Assembly: GCF_039539445.1 (NCBI RefSeq)
Contig: NZ_BAABDD010000004.1
Span: 242,722-306,721, forward strand
DNA: 64,000 nt
Direction: 5' to 3'
DNA from: Salinactinospora qingdaonensis
GTDB taxonomy: Bacteria > Actinomycetota > Actinomycetes > Streptosporangiales > Streptosporangiaceae
Numbering within the stretch: position 1 is the first letter of the stretch; the number at the start of each line of letters is the position of its first letter. This document shows, in pieces, positions 33,539-42,718 of this stretch. Below the pieces are notes generated by a model. The model saw only the letters and a program-made list of their open reading frames with translations. It had not been told where the DNA came from and made no database searches. Both the position numbers and the translations under genes were made by a program.

Positions 33539-33991
33539 GACGCGTCCTCGGACGGGAGCACAGCGGCCCCGGCGATGGCGGTGGTGGCCCGCAACCGCTG
33601 GCTGTGGCGGTGCAACACTGCGGGCGGAGGTACAGAGCAGCGGGGTGGAATTTTTTCAGCGAACACCTCACTGAAATTCCTACGGCTAATGGCAGTGGAA
33701 CTCATATCACTGTTCCTTGGACGGCTCGACGACGACCGTCTTCGACGATTTCGATTATATTTCTACTTGTTGGTATACCGGTTTACTTTTTCATGTTTAT
33801 TTCTCTTTCGTCTGAGGAGTGATCGTCTATCGATATTCATTTTTTCTTCCGATTTTAGAGAGAGGGTTGGCTTGTGGTCGGCGGCTGGGGGTGTTGGGGC
33901 TGGGGAGGTTCGTACTGTCCTTATGGGAGCTCTGTGTCTCGTCGTGCATAGAGGAGTGTCAAGCTGGCCAGGTATTTTAGTGCTTGATCGA

Positions 33992-34016
33992 CATGCCCCT
34001 CCTACGGCGGGGCATG
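33992..34016. terminator. 8-bp stem hairpin in the AT-rich island
   Basis: CATGCCCC (33992-33999) pairs with GGGGCATG (34009-34016). No adjacent gene clearly needs it, so the function is uncertain. Confidence 0.4.
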
Positions 34017-34729
34017 CGAAACCCCGACGTAGTCCGTGGTTGGTCTACCGAATATTAAGGCCACCAACAGCGTTGAAACTAACCGGAGAGCACATCCTAG
34101 TCAAGGTTGCGAAAGCCTTTGAAAACATCTAGGTAAACCGGTTTCGTTCTTAGGTCGGTTGTGGTGGCTCTCCCTGCTTCCTGTAGTGGGCTTTTGGCCG
34201 TTTCCGGCCACCCCGTCTCGGGCGAGATGACCGAGACGGCAGTAGGAAGGCCCTCCCCTTCCCCGTCATTTCCGGTCCCACAGTTCGGGGTGCGGCGAGC
34301 AGCCGGTCGCTCCCCTGCTAGCCGTCTCGCATGGATCGTCACCGTCCATCGGTCGGCGGGGTGGTCGGCGCTGAGACACCTATCTCCGGTCCCCCGCTCG
34401 CCCCTTCCCGCGCCGCCCGCTCCCTCCCCGGCCCACAGTGGCCTACCGGGAAAAGGGGCCACTTCCGTTTCCGCTGTTCTCGCGAACCACTGACAAAACG
34501 GTTCTTCGGCCTCCCAGGTGAGCGGGGGCTGACCCCACTAATGGACAAAAGAACCACCCGGTTAAGGTCAGCTCTTATTGGACGTTACCTCCCCGAAACT
34601 TGCGGAAAGCGACTTTCCAAACGAGGAAATTCCTGGTATGAGGTTTCATGTCCTCACGCGGGTGCAGATCGCCGGCGGGGCTCTCTTCTGTCCTGGACTG
34701 GGAGGGTGTTACGTTCATCACCACCTGTT

Positions 34730-34743
34730 CGGGAGCGCTCCCA
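34730..34743. promoter_or_regulatory. CelR/CebR-type operator before the xylanase gene
   Basis: CGGGAGCGCTCCCA, 13 of 14 to the Thermobifida CelR box TGGGAGCGCTCCCA, centred about 75 nt before the ATG. CelR is a LacI-family repressor released by cellobiose. A perfect copy lies before the GH5 gene at 55029. Confidence 0.85.
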
Positions 34744-34812
34744 TCCCGTGTTCTGGTGCGACAAAAGCGCCGGGGGACGGGAGGCTTCGCAGGCCAGAAA
34801 GGAGAAACTCAC

Positions 34813-36498
34813 ATGGCACGTAACCGTGACCATCGAGCCAAGCCCGCGGGGACGCGGCGCTGGCTTAGCGCGCTGATCGCCACGGCGACCGGTGCGGCCA
34901 CGCTCATGATCCCCTCGACCGCCCACGCGGACCCGTTGGCCGACCACGCCAGCAGCCAAGGCTTCGAGATCGGCGCCGCGCTCGCCGTCGACCATCTCAA
35001 CAACGACAGCCAGTTCGCCAACCTGGCCGCCACCGAGTTCAACGCCTCCACGGCAGAGAACACCATGAAGTGGGAGTCGGTGCAGCCCTCACAGGGCAAC
35101 TTCGACTGGAGTGGCGCCGACCAGTACATCGACTTCGCCCGCAACAACGGCCACGCGATCCGCGGCCACACGCTCGTGTGGCACAGCCAGCTCCCGTCCT
35201 GGGTCTCCAACGGCAACTTCAGCTCCAGTGAGCTGACCAACGTCATGGAGAACCACATCGACGCCGTGGCCGGCCGCTACTCCAATGACGTCAAGTACTG
35301 GGACGTGGCCAACGAGATCTTCCTCGGCGACGGCTCCTGGCGCCAGTCGGTCTTCTACCAGACCATCGGTGAGGACTTCGTCGCCCAGGCGCTGCGCGCG
35401 GCCAACGAGGCCGACCCCGACGCCAAGCTGTACCTGAACGACTACAGCATCGACGGCATCAACGCCAAGAGCGACGCCTACTACAACCTGGCCCAGGACC
35501 TGCTGGCCCAGGGCGTGCCGCTCGACGGCATCGGCCTACAGGCCCACCTGATCAACGGCCAGGTCCCCGGCGACATGCAGCAGAACATCCAGCGCTTCGT
35601 CGACCTGGGCCTGGAAGTGGCGATCACCGAGCTGGACGTGCGCATCGACATGCCGGCCAGCGACAGCGAGTTGCAGCAGCAGGCCCAGGACTACCGCGAG
35701 GTCTTCAACAACTGCCTGGCGGTCTCGGGCTGCGTCGGCGTCACCGTCTGGGGCATCACCGACCAGTACTCCTGGGTGCCCGACACCTTCGACGGCCAAG
35801 GCGCGCCGCTGCTGTTCGACAACAACTACAACCCCAAGCCCGCCTACGACGCGGTCCACGATGTCCTCGACAGCGGCACCAACCCCGACGACACCCAGGC
35901 GCCCACCACGCCGGGTCAGCCTTCGGCCAGCAACGTCGGCGCCAACAGCGTGGACCTGTCCTGGTCGCCCTCCAGCGACAACGTCGGCGTGACCGAGTAC
36001 GCCGTCTACAGCGGCGGCTCCCAGGTGGCCACCACCTCCTCGACCTCCACCACCGTCACCGGCCTGAACCCCAACACCCAGTACACCTTCCAGGTGCAGG
36101 CCAGCGACGCCGCGGGCAACACCTCCTCGTTGTCCCCCGGTGTCACCGTAACCACTGAGGACGGCTCCACCCCGCCGCCCACCGGTGACTGCGAGGTCTC
36201 CTACAACGCCGCCAACGAGTGGAACAACGGCTTCACCGGCAACATCGAGATCACGCCCGGTAGCTCGGTCAGCGGCTGGGAGTTGCAGTTCGACTTCCCC
36301 AACGGTCAGCAGCTCACCAACGGCTGGTCGGGCGACTGGAGCCAGTCCGGTTCCACCGTCACGGTGACCAACGCCCCCTGGAACGGCAACCTTGCCGCCG
36401 GCCAGTCGGTCAGCGTCGGCTTCAACGCCTCCCACAACGGGACCAATGACGAGCCCAGCTCCTTCAGCCTCAACGGTGAGAGCTGCACCGTCTCCTAA
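34813..36498 (+). CDS. Secreted endo-1,4-beta-xylanase, GH10-FN3-CBM2
   Basis: 561 residues. Sec signal peptide about 1-39 (twin Arg at RRW, cleavage after AHA); GH10 domain about 40-352 with acid/base Glu168 in WDVANEIF and nucleophile Glu273 in ITELDV; a fibronectin type III domain about 362-449; a family 2 cellulose-binding domain about 459-560 with CEVSYNAANEWNNGFTG and a closing Cys. It cuts xylan and binds cellulose outside the cell. AAGGAGAAA precedes ATG 34813; an earlier in-frame start would break the signal peptide. Controlled by the CelR-type box upstream. The acid/base loop has NEIF instead of the common NEAF. Confidence 0.96.
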   Translation: MARNRDHRAKPAGTRRWLSALIATATGAATLMIPSTAHADPLADHASSQGFEIGAALAVDHLNNDSQFANLAATEFNASTAENTMKWESVQPSQGNFDWSGADQYIDFARNNGHAIRGHTLVWHSQLPSWVSNGNFSSSELTNVMENHIDAVAGRYSNDVKYWDVANEIFLGDGSWRQSVFYQTIGEDFVAQALRAANEADPDAKLYLNDYSIDGINAKSDAYYNLAQDLLAQGVPLDGIGLQAHLINGQVPGDMQQNIQRFVDLGLEVAITELDVRIDMPASDSELQQQAQDYREVFNNCLAVSGCVGVTVWGITDQYSWVPDTFDGQGAPLLFDNNYNPKPAYDAVHDVLDSGTNPDDTQAPTTPGQPSASNVGANSVDLSWSPSSDNVGVTEYAVYSGGSQVATTSSTSTTVTGLNPNTQYTFQVQASDAAGNTSSLSPGVTVTTEDGSTPPPTGDCEVSYNAANEWNNGFTGNIEITPGSSVSGWELQFDFPNGQQLTNGWSGDWSQSGSTVTVTNAPWNGNLAAGQSVSVGFNASHNGTNDEPSSFSLNGESCTVS

Positions 36499-36712
36499 CG
36501 CCGGGTCCTAAGACCTAGAGCCCGGCTCTTACCCACCGGCCCCACCCATACGTTGTCCCCGACCGCCGCCGCTGGTCGTCCGGCCGATCGTCATCCCCCA
36601 GGTTGGCCGGCCCACCGGCGGCGGCCCTCCCCCAGGCAGGCTCTCCGATCCCCCCTTCCGCAGCCCTGTGGGAGCCCGCCGACCACGGGAGGGCACAGGC
36701 GCAGTGAGAAAG

Positions 36713-36744
36713 GCCCGCCCCGGTGAGATCTCACCGGGGCGGGC
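36713..36744. terminator. Bidirectional terminator, 32-nt perfect palindrome
   Basis: A perfect palindrome whose left arm is GCCCGCCCCGGTGAGA. It sits between the converging xylanase gene and E2 gene, preceded by gaaag, so it can stop transcription from both sides. Confidence 0.85.
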
Positions 36745-36770
36745 ATTGTCGACTGCGAACGGCAGTGGTG

Positions 36771-38066
36771 CTACACCACGATGCGCATCGGCTGCTCAAG
36801 GACCTCGGCGAGCTCCTTGAGGAACGCCGCACCGACCGCGCCGTCCACAGCGCGGTGGTCCACCGACAGCTCCAAGGCGATGGTGTGGCGGGCGACGATC
36901 TCGCCGTCGCGCACCACCGGCTCCTGGCGCATCGCCCCCACCGCCAAAATGGCGGCCTCTGGCGGGTTGATGACGGCGGCGAAGCTATCGACGCCCAGCA
37001 TGCCCATGTTGCTGACGCTGAACGTGCCGCCGCTCATCTCCTGCGGCTTGAGCTTGCCGTCGCGGGCCTTGCCCGCAAGCTCGCGGCTGCGTTCGGCGAT
37101 CTCTGAGACCGGCAGCTTGTCGGCGTCGTGCACAACGGGCACGACCAGCCCGGCGTCGACCGCCACCGCCACACCGATGTTGATCCGGTTGTGGTGCAGC
37201 ATCGTGTCGTTGACCCACGAGGAGTTGACCTGGGGGTGGCGCCGTAGCACCGTCGCCGCGGCCTTGACGATCAGATCGTTGAAGCTGACCTTGCTGCCGG
37301 TGCCCTCCAACTGCGCGTTGATCTGGGAGCGGAACTCCCGCAGTGCCTCGGCGTCGATCGTGCGGCGCAGGTAGAAGTGCGGGACTCCCTGCTTGACCTC
37401 CGAGAGCCGCCGAGCGGTGACCCGGCGGATGTTGGAGACCGGCACCTCTTCGGAGTCGCGGCCGTCCTCGACCGGCTGCTGGGCCGCAGGCGCCGCGGGG
37501 GCAGCGGCTGCCGGAGCCGGCGCCACAGCGGGCTGCTCCTCGCGCTGTTTGGCGGCTTCCTCGATGTCGGCGCGCACGACCCGCCCCTTGGGGCCCGAGC
37601 CCGGGATCTGCTCGATGTCGAGCCCGTACTCCTTGGCCAACCGCCGTGCCAGCGGGGAGGTACGCGGGCGCGGGGCGCCGTCGCCGGCGGGCGCGCTCGG
37701 TGCGGCGGTCTCGGCCGCCGACTCGGCCGGCTGCGTCGGTGCGCCCTGCTGGGGTTGGGCCTCCTGCGCGGCAGCGCCTTCTTGCGCCGGGGCCGCGGCC
37801 TCCGTGTCGCGCTTGGGCGGGGTGGCGTCGGGACTGTCGCCCAGCACGCCGATCACGGCACCGATCGGCACCGTGTCGCCCTCGCTGACGGATTGCTCGA
37901 TGAGGTAGCCCTCGTCGTAGGCCTCATATTCCATCACGGCCTTGTCGGTCTCGATCTCCATGAGGACATCGCCAGGGGATACCTTGTCACCGACCTGTTT
38001 GGCCCAGGAGCTGATGACGCCTTCCTCCATGGTGTCGGAGAGGCGCGGCATGTAGATCTCAGTCAT
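36771..38066 (-). CDS. pdhC: 2-oxo acid dehydrogenase E2, dihydrolipoamide acyltransferase
   Basis: 431 residues: one lipoyl domain (1-76, lipoyl-lysine in EIETDKAVME), an Ala/Pro/Gln-rich linker, a peripheral subunit-binding domain (about 134-170, SPLARRLAKEYGLDIEQIPG), a second linker and the catalytic domain (about 205-431) with DHRAVDGA near the end. Transfers the acyl group from E1 to CoA. Last gene of the E1alpha-E1beta-E2 operon, 18 nt after E1beta. No E3 (lipoamide dehydrogenase) gene is nearby, so a shared E3 must serve it. The E1 sequences suggest pyruvate; acetoin or branched-chain substrates are not excluded. Confidence 0.9.
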   Translation of the reverse strand: MTEIYMPRLSDTMEEGVISSWAKQVGDKVSPGDVLMEIETDKAVMEYEAYDEGYLIEQSVSEGDTVPIGAVIGVLGDSPDATPPKRDTEAAAPAQEGAAAQEAQPQQGAPTQPAESAAETAAPSAPAGDGAPRPRTSPLARRLAKEYGLDIEQIPGSGPKGRVVRADIEEAAKQREEQPAVAPAPAAAAPAAPAAQQPVEDGRDSEEVPVSNIRRVTARRLSEVKQGVPHFYLRRTIDAEALREFRSQINAQLEGTGSKVSFNDLIVKAAATVLRRHPQVNSSWVNDTMLHHNRINIGVAVAVDAGLVVPVVHDADKLPVSEIAERSRELAGKARDGKLKPQEMSGGTFSVSNMGMLGVDSFAAVINPPEAAILAVGAMRQEPVVRDGEIVARHTIALELSVDHRAVDGAVGAAFLKELAEVLEQPMRIVV

Positions 38067-38084
38067 GGTTGAGCATTCCCCTCA

Positions 38085-39083
38085 TCAACCGACCCGCCGG
38101 CCGACGGCGCGCAGGGTCTCGTGGACGGCTGTGGTCAGCGACTCGGCCGATGGCAGAGCTGCCGTCTCCAGCGGTTTGGCGTAGGGCAGCGGAACCTCGG
38201 CCATGGCGACCCGGCGCACTGGCGCGTCCAGCCAATCGAACGCGCCCTCCTGAATGGTGGCGGCGATCTCGGCGCCGATGCCGTACGTCAGCCAGTCGTC
38301 CTCGGCGACCACTGCGCTGCCGGTCTTGCTAACCGACTCCACGATCGTCTCACGGTCGAGCGGGCGCAGGCTGCGCAAGTCGATGACCTCGGCATTGATT
38401 CCCTCGTCGGCCAGGTTCTCCGCGACTTGGGAGGCGATCATGGCCATGCGGGAGTAGCCGATGATCGTGATGTCGTTGCCTTCGCGGGTGACGGCCGCAC
38501 GGCCGATCTCGGCCACGCTGTCGTCGTCATCGGGCACCTCGCCCTTGCTGTTGTACAGCCCCAGGTTCTCCAGCAGCAGCACCGGGTCGTTGTCGCGGAT
38601 GGCCGCGCGCAACATGGCGGCGGCGTCGGCGGGGGTACTGGGCGCGATCACCTTCAGCCCGGGGACGAAGGAGTAGTACAGCTCGATGTTTTGTGAGTGC
38701 GTGGCGCCGAGCTGCTGGCCGCCGCCGCCCGGGGTGCGGATGACCATGGGGACGCTGTTCTGACCGCCGAACATGCCGTAGATCTTGGCGGCGTGGTTGA
38801 CGATCTGGTCCAGCGCCAGCAGCGAGAAGTTGATCGTCATGACCTCGACGACGGGGCGCAGGCCCAACATGGACGCCCCGATCGCGGCTCCGACGAAGCC
38901 CTCCTCGGCGATGGGCGTGTCGCGGACCCGGCGCTCGCCGAATTCCTTCAACAGCCCTTCGGTGATCTTGTAGGAGCCTTCGAAAACACCGATCTCCTCG
39001 CCCATGGCGAAGACGTTCTCGTCGCGGTGCATCTCGGCGCGCAGCGTGTCGCGCAGCGCCTGACGGTAGGTGATGACAGACAT
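38085..39083 (-). CDS. pdhB: Pyruvate dehydrogenase-type E1 beta subunit
   Basis: 332 residues, usual length. MSVITYRQALRDTLRAEMHRDENVFAMGEEIGVFEGSYK, EGFVGAAIGASMLGLRPVVEVM and the LGATHSQNIE segment are characteristic of E1beta. Forms the alpha2beta2 decarboxylase with the neighbouring alpha subunit. Lies 15 nt after E1alpha and 18 nt before E2 in the same operon. Confidence 0.93.
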   Translation of the reverse strand: MSVITYRQALRDTLRAEMHRDENVFAMGEEIGVFEGSYKITEGLLKEFGERRVRDTPIAEEGFVGAAIGASMLGLRPVVEVMTINFSLLALDQIVNHAAKIYGMFGGQNSVPMVIRTPGGGGQQLGATHSQNIELYYSFVPGLKVIAPSTPADAAAMLRAAIRDNDPVLLLENLGLYNSKGEVPDDDDSVAEIGRAAVTREGNDITIIGYSRMAMIASQVAENLADEGINAEVIDLRSLRPLDRETIVESVSKTGSAVVAEDDWLTYGIGAEIAATIQEGAFDWLDAPVRRVAMAEVPLPYAKPLETAALPSAESLTTAVHETLRAVGRRVG

Positions 39084-39098
39084 GGACCCGCTCCTTAA

Positions 39099-40199
39099 CT
39101 ACTCGGCGAACACCGGGTCGGCGGGCATGCGGCGCGACTCGTTCGCCACGGGGGTGGCGTAGGTGTAGTCGAACAGGGTCGACACGTCGGGGTGGGGACT
39201 GTTCTCCGCAAACTCGGCGGCGTCGTTGACCTCGGCGCGCACGGAGTCCTGGATCTCCTTCTTGGCGTCCTCGGTGAGCACGCCGGCCGCTTCCAGTTCG
39301 CTTTCGAACTTGGCCACCGGGTCGTTGGAACGGGCTTCCTCCGCCTCTTCCTTGGTGCGGTACTTGGCGGGGTCGACCACCGAATGGCCCTTCATGCGGT
39401 AGCTCATGGTCTCCAGCAGGAAGGGACGCTGCTCGGAGCGGGCGCGCTCGGTCAGGTCGGTGGCGGCGTCGCGGACCGCGAGGACGTCCCGGCCGTCGGC
39501 GCGCACCCCTTCGACGCGGTAGGCCGAGCCGCGCTTGTACAGCTCCGGTTCCGCCGACGCGCGTTCGACTGTGGTGCCCATACCCGTGTAATTGTTGATG
39601 ACCACGAATACGATGGGGAGATCCCACAGGCTCGCGATGTTGAGGGACTCGTGGAACGCGCCGATGTTAGTGGTGCCGTCTCCCATCTGGCACATGACGA
39701 CCTCGTCGCCGCCGCGGTACGAGACGGCCAGTGCCGCGCCGGTGGCCAGTGGAAGCTGCCCACCGACGATGCCGTAGCCGCCGAGCAGCCGCACCTCGGT
39801 GTCGAACATGTGCATCGAGCCGCCCCAGCCTTTGGAGACGCCCGTGCTGCGCCCGTACAGCTCGGCCATGACGCCGCGCGCGCTGATGCCCTTGGCCACG
39901 GCGTAGCCGTGCTCGCGGTAGTTGGTGAACAGGTAGTCGCGCTCGTGCAGCGCGGTCATCAGACCGACGATCGTGGCTTCTTCACCCAGGTTCAGGTGAC
40001 AGTAACCGCCGATACGCGCCTGGGTGTAGGCCTGGGCCGTTCGTTCCTCGAATCGGCGTATGAGCAGCATGCGCCGGTAGTAGTCCAGCAGTGTGGCGGG
40101 CTGCTCGCTGGCGATGGTCGGCGCGGTGTCTTTTCGACTCCGCCGACGGCCGCCATTGCCCCTGGCGCCGCCGCTTTTCGACTTGGCCGTGTCAGCCAT
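39099..40199 (-). CDS. pdhA: Pyruvate dehydrogenase-type E1 alpha subunit
   Basis: 366 residues. A basic, low-complexity head (about 1-30) precedes the thiamine-diphosphate domain with GDGTTNIGAFHESLNIASLW...NN; the regulatory loop region YRMKGHSVVDPAKYRTKEE is close to PdhA of the heterotetrameric type. Decarboxylates the 2-oxo acid and acylates lipoyl-E2. First gene of the operon; a 17-bp perfect inverted repeat lies 166 nt upstream, between it and a GntR regulator gene transcribed the same way. Confidence 0.92.
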   Translation of the reverse strand: MADTAKSKSGGARGNGGRRRSRKDTAPTIASEQPATLLDYYRRMLLIRRFEERTAQAYTQARIGGYCHLNLGEEATIVGLMTALHERDYLFTNYREHGYAVAKGISARGVMAELYGRSTGVSKGWGGSMHMFDTEVRLLGGYGIVGGQLPLATGAALAVSYRGGDEVVMCQMGDGTTNIGAFHESLNIASLWDLPIVFVVINNYTGMGTTVERASAEPELYKRGSAYRVEGVRADGRDVLAVRDAATDLTERARSEQRPFLLETMSYRMKGHSVVDPAKYRTKEEAEEARSNDPVAKFESELEAAGVLTEDAKKEIQDSVRAEVNDAAEFAENSPHPDVSTLFDYTYATPVANESRRMPADPVFAE

Positions 40200-40364
40200 G
40201 GTCGTGCCTTTCTACGTGCGGGTCGGCCCCGGCCGGGCGGGTGGGCTCGGACGGGCCGGTGCCGAACCAGGCGGTCGTGCCTAGTGACGGCATTGGCGCC
40301 CGGGCTCAACGGGCGCTGGTTACGTGGCTGTCGATGTGACGTGTGTCGCGCATACTCTACGTAC

Positions 40365-40381
40365 TGATCGATGATCGATCA
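40365..40381. promoter_or_regulatory. 17-bp perfect inverted repeat, candidate GntR operator
   Basis: TGATCGAT-g-ATCGATCA, an exact 8-1-8 palindrome in an AT-rich patch upstream of the E1alpha gene and just downstream of the GntR gene. Its place suits a repressor site for the dehydrogenase operon. Confidence 0.6.
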
Positions 40382-40480
40382 ATAAGACTTTAGGGCAGGT
40401 AGTGGAATATTCGCTCACATGTGGACATGTCCCCGATAGTGCGGCGGAGCCTGCCGGAGTCCCGGTGGCCGGATGCGGAC

Positions 40481-41161
40481 TCACCCCACGGCGTCGCGCG
40501 TCTGGAGTGCCGCCCGTACGTAGTTGAGCACGTGGTCGCTGAGCATCCGTCCCACGTTGGGATCGCGGTTGCGGAACGCTTCGGCGATCTGGCGGTGATC
40601 GGCGGCCTTGGCGTGGAGTTCCATGTTGAGCCAGCGCACCGACAGCGCCGTCCAGACTTCCACGCCCAGTGACTCCCATGTGTGCAGCAACACACTGTTG
40701 TGTGCGGCACGTACGATCTCACGGTGGAAGTCCACGCTGTGCTTGATCTGCTCTTCCACATCGCCGCTGGTGGTGGCCTGCCGTAACGCCTCGACCTCGC
40801 GCTCCAGGGGGCGGGGGTTCTCCGCCAGCCGCGGCGCCGCCAGTTCGGCCGCCACCAACTCCAGTCCAGCGCGGACCGGATAGATTTCGGCCATATCGGC
40901 AACACCGAACGCGCGTACCCGCGCCCCCTTGTTCGGCACGGACTCGATTAGCCGCAGCGTCTCCAGTTCGCGGAGGGCCTCTCGCACCGGAGCTTGGCTG
41001 ACATTGAGCTCAGCGGCCACACGGCGTTCGACGATACGTTCCCCAGGTTGCCACCGGCCCGCGAGCAGGCCGTCGACCAGGACGCGCCGGATCTGGTCGC
41101 GGAGTGGATTGCGGGCCAACCGGAACGAGTCATCTGGCCTCTCTGGGAGGTCCACCATCAA
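40481..41161 (-). CDS. GntR-family regulator, FadR/FCD subfamily
   Basis: 226 residues. Winged helix about 15-80 (LRDQIRRVLVDGLLAGRWQPGERI, then VSQAPVREALRELETLRLI) followed by an FCD ligand-binding domain with DFHREIVRAAHN and a C-terminal DHRQIAEAFRNRD; the His/Asp residues usually bind a metal and an organic acid. It sits 281 nt upstream of the 2-oxo acid dehydrogenase operon on the same strand, so control of that operon by a 2-oxo acid or related effector is likely (inference). Confidence 0.9.
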   Translation of the reverse strand: MMVDLPERPDDSFRLARNPLRDQIRRVLVDGLLAGRWQPGERIVERRVAAELNVSQAPVREALRELETLRLIESVPNKGARVRAFGVADMAEIYPVRAGLELVAAELAAPRLAENPRPLEREVEALRQATTSGDVEEQIKHSVDFHREIVRAAHNSVLLHTWESLGVEVWTALSVRWLNMELHAKAADHRQIAEAFRNRDPNVGRMLSDHVLNYVRAALQTRDAVG

Positions 41162-41708
41162 CGGCCTTTCTGCTCTAGCGCACGGAACGGACGAGAAAGC
41201 TCATTGCAGAGTGCCATACCGAAGCTTGCCCGCTGACACGCGCTCGGAAGCCGCATCACGAAAGACTCACGCCGAGGTATCCACCGTGTGAATCTCAGGT
41301 GCCCGTGGCCTTAGCAATGGGAAAAGATCAAGGTGAAAACGAGCGTAACCAACGGGTCCTCCCCGGCTCTGGCAGCAGGGGGCGCTATGCTGCTGTGTCG
41401 GAAATGTTCGGAAAGGCTGGCTGCCCCAGTTCAGTTGATCCACCTGCGTCCCTGTCCATGACCATCTGGATCACGGCGGCGCCGCGCTCTGCGCGTGGCT
41501 CTACGGCCCACCACTACAGTCGGTGGTCGCCTAACAGCTTGACGAACACTTGAGTACTCTCCGGCTGCCGAGGGCGCGGTGCCCAATCGCGTCCACTCCC
41601 GACCTGACCGATGACTTGGACCACAGCACAATCAGCGGCGAGCCCGTCCCCCGTCACGCACGAACGTGCCCAAGGCCAACCCACACCACGTGAGACAGCA
41701 CTGAGCAC
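41162..41708. other. Divergent intergenic region, GntR gene / PAP2 gene
   Basis: 547 bp of mixed composition with no supported gene. It should hold the two divergent promoters, but no consensus hexamers or clear palindromes were found. Confidence 0.45.
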
Positions 41709-42611
41709 ATGATGCACACAATGCGGATCAGGCCCGAGCTGCCCGAGAGAGCCGGGGCCCCCTTCCGTTCGACCCATAAGCTGTACGCACTAGCGGATCG
41801 TGTCCAGGAATGGCTACACGCCGTCGTGTACGAGGCCGCGCTGCGCCTTGAGCTGGCCCCCTACCGGCGGTCGTCGTCGGCCCCGCCGGTCACCTGGCCG
41901 AGCATGCGAGAGATCGCATGGGGGATGGCCTCAGATCGGGTGGCGATCCTACTGGCTGCCGCGCTGGCCGCCATGACGATGCTCTCCGCTGGGCCGTTGC
42001 AGCCCATCGACGAGTTCGCCAACACGTTGCCGCGTCCCTTCGAGGACGAGCTGCGGACCTTCCTGATCCTCTGGCCCGATACGGTCGCCTCCCGTTTCGT
42101 GGCGCTGCCCGTGCTGGGAGTGGTCGCTTTCCATCTCGCCTACTGGCACTACACCTGGCGCCCGATCGTTCTAGGTATTTGCGGCGTGACCGGCATGATC
42201 GGCCTGGTAGCGACGATGAAGCTGGTCCTGGCGCGCAGTCACCCCCGCACCGGCGATCCGTCGTTCCTTTCCCACGGCTCCGGCATCTCCTTCCCCTCGG
42301 GGCACGGCGCGAACGCGATCCTCATCTACGGGCTCGTGCTGTTCCTGATCTACCGCTATGCCGCCGCGCGGCCCCACATCATCCGTAACCTGGGTTACTG
42401 TGTGGTCGCGCTCGCCGCGTTGCAGACGGTCGTCTCCATCTACCTGCACTTCCACTGGCTCACCGATCTGCTCACCGGCATGGTTGCCGGCGGCTTTGCC
42501 CTACGGCTCACCATCCGCCTCGACGAACTGATCCCGCAGGGCAGGACCGCGCACTGGTGGCCGTTCAACCGGCATCCCGAGACGCACGCGCCCATCTTCA
42601 CGCCGCGCTAG
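41709..42611 (+). CDS. PAP2-family membrane phosphatase
   Basis: 300 residues. Several membrane segments (VAILLAAALAAMTMLSAG, FVALPVLGVVAFHLAYW, IVLGICGVTGMIGLVATM, NAILIYGLVLFLIYRY, and a last pair after residue 235). The three-part phosphatase signature is KLVLARSHPR (a variant of KxxxxxxRP), FPSGHGANA, and SIYLHFHWLTD, keeping the catalytic His residues. Acts on lipid phosphates or undecaprenyl diphosphate-like substrates at the membrane. First codons are uncertain (ATG 41709 or 41712). Confidence 0.88.
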   Translation: MMHTMRIRPELPERAGAPFRSTHKLYALADRVQEWLHAVVYEAALRLELAPYRRSSSAPPVTWPSMREIAWGMASDRVAILLAAALAAMTMLSAGPLQPIDEFANTLPRPFEDELRTFLILWPDTVASRFVALPVLGVVAFHLAYWHYTWRPIVLGICGVTGMIGLVATMKLVLARSHPRTGDPSFLSHGSGISFPSGHGANAILIYGLVLFLIYRYAAARPHIIRNLGYCVVALAALQTVVSIYLHFHWLTDLLTGMVAGGFALRLTIRLDELIPQGRTAHWWPFNRHPETHAPIFTPR

Positions 42612-42718
42612 ATGCCACCCACCAGCTCAGCAGAGACCCGGAGCCGGCCACCCCGGCCCGATCCCCCGCGCGCCGCCCGCCGCGTCGCGGGCCGACAAGG
42701 CGACGGCGACACGCTGCC

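Larger units (their letters stand above)
33539..34812. other. 1.27-kb intergenic region with AT-rich island
   Basis: From about 33640 to 34140 the sequence is much richer in A/T than anywhere else in the window (runs such as ttttttc, attatattt, ttcattttttctt). A frame at 33604-33822 would encode a protein ending in one membrane-like segment, but its codon use is not that of real genes here and it is not called. A hairpin lies at 33992-34016. The right part carries an inverted GGTTCTT/AAGAACC pair (about 34500-34550) and the CelR-type box before the xylanase gene. Confidence 0.5.

Noticed and set aside
33604..33822. 72-residue frame ending in a membrane-like segment (TISIIFLLVGIPVYFFMFIS)
   Set aside because: Codon use is AT-rich and unlike any gene here, no ribosome site, and the hydrophobicity follows from T-rich sequence. 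Kept only as a note.
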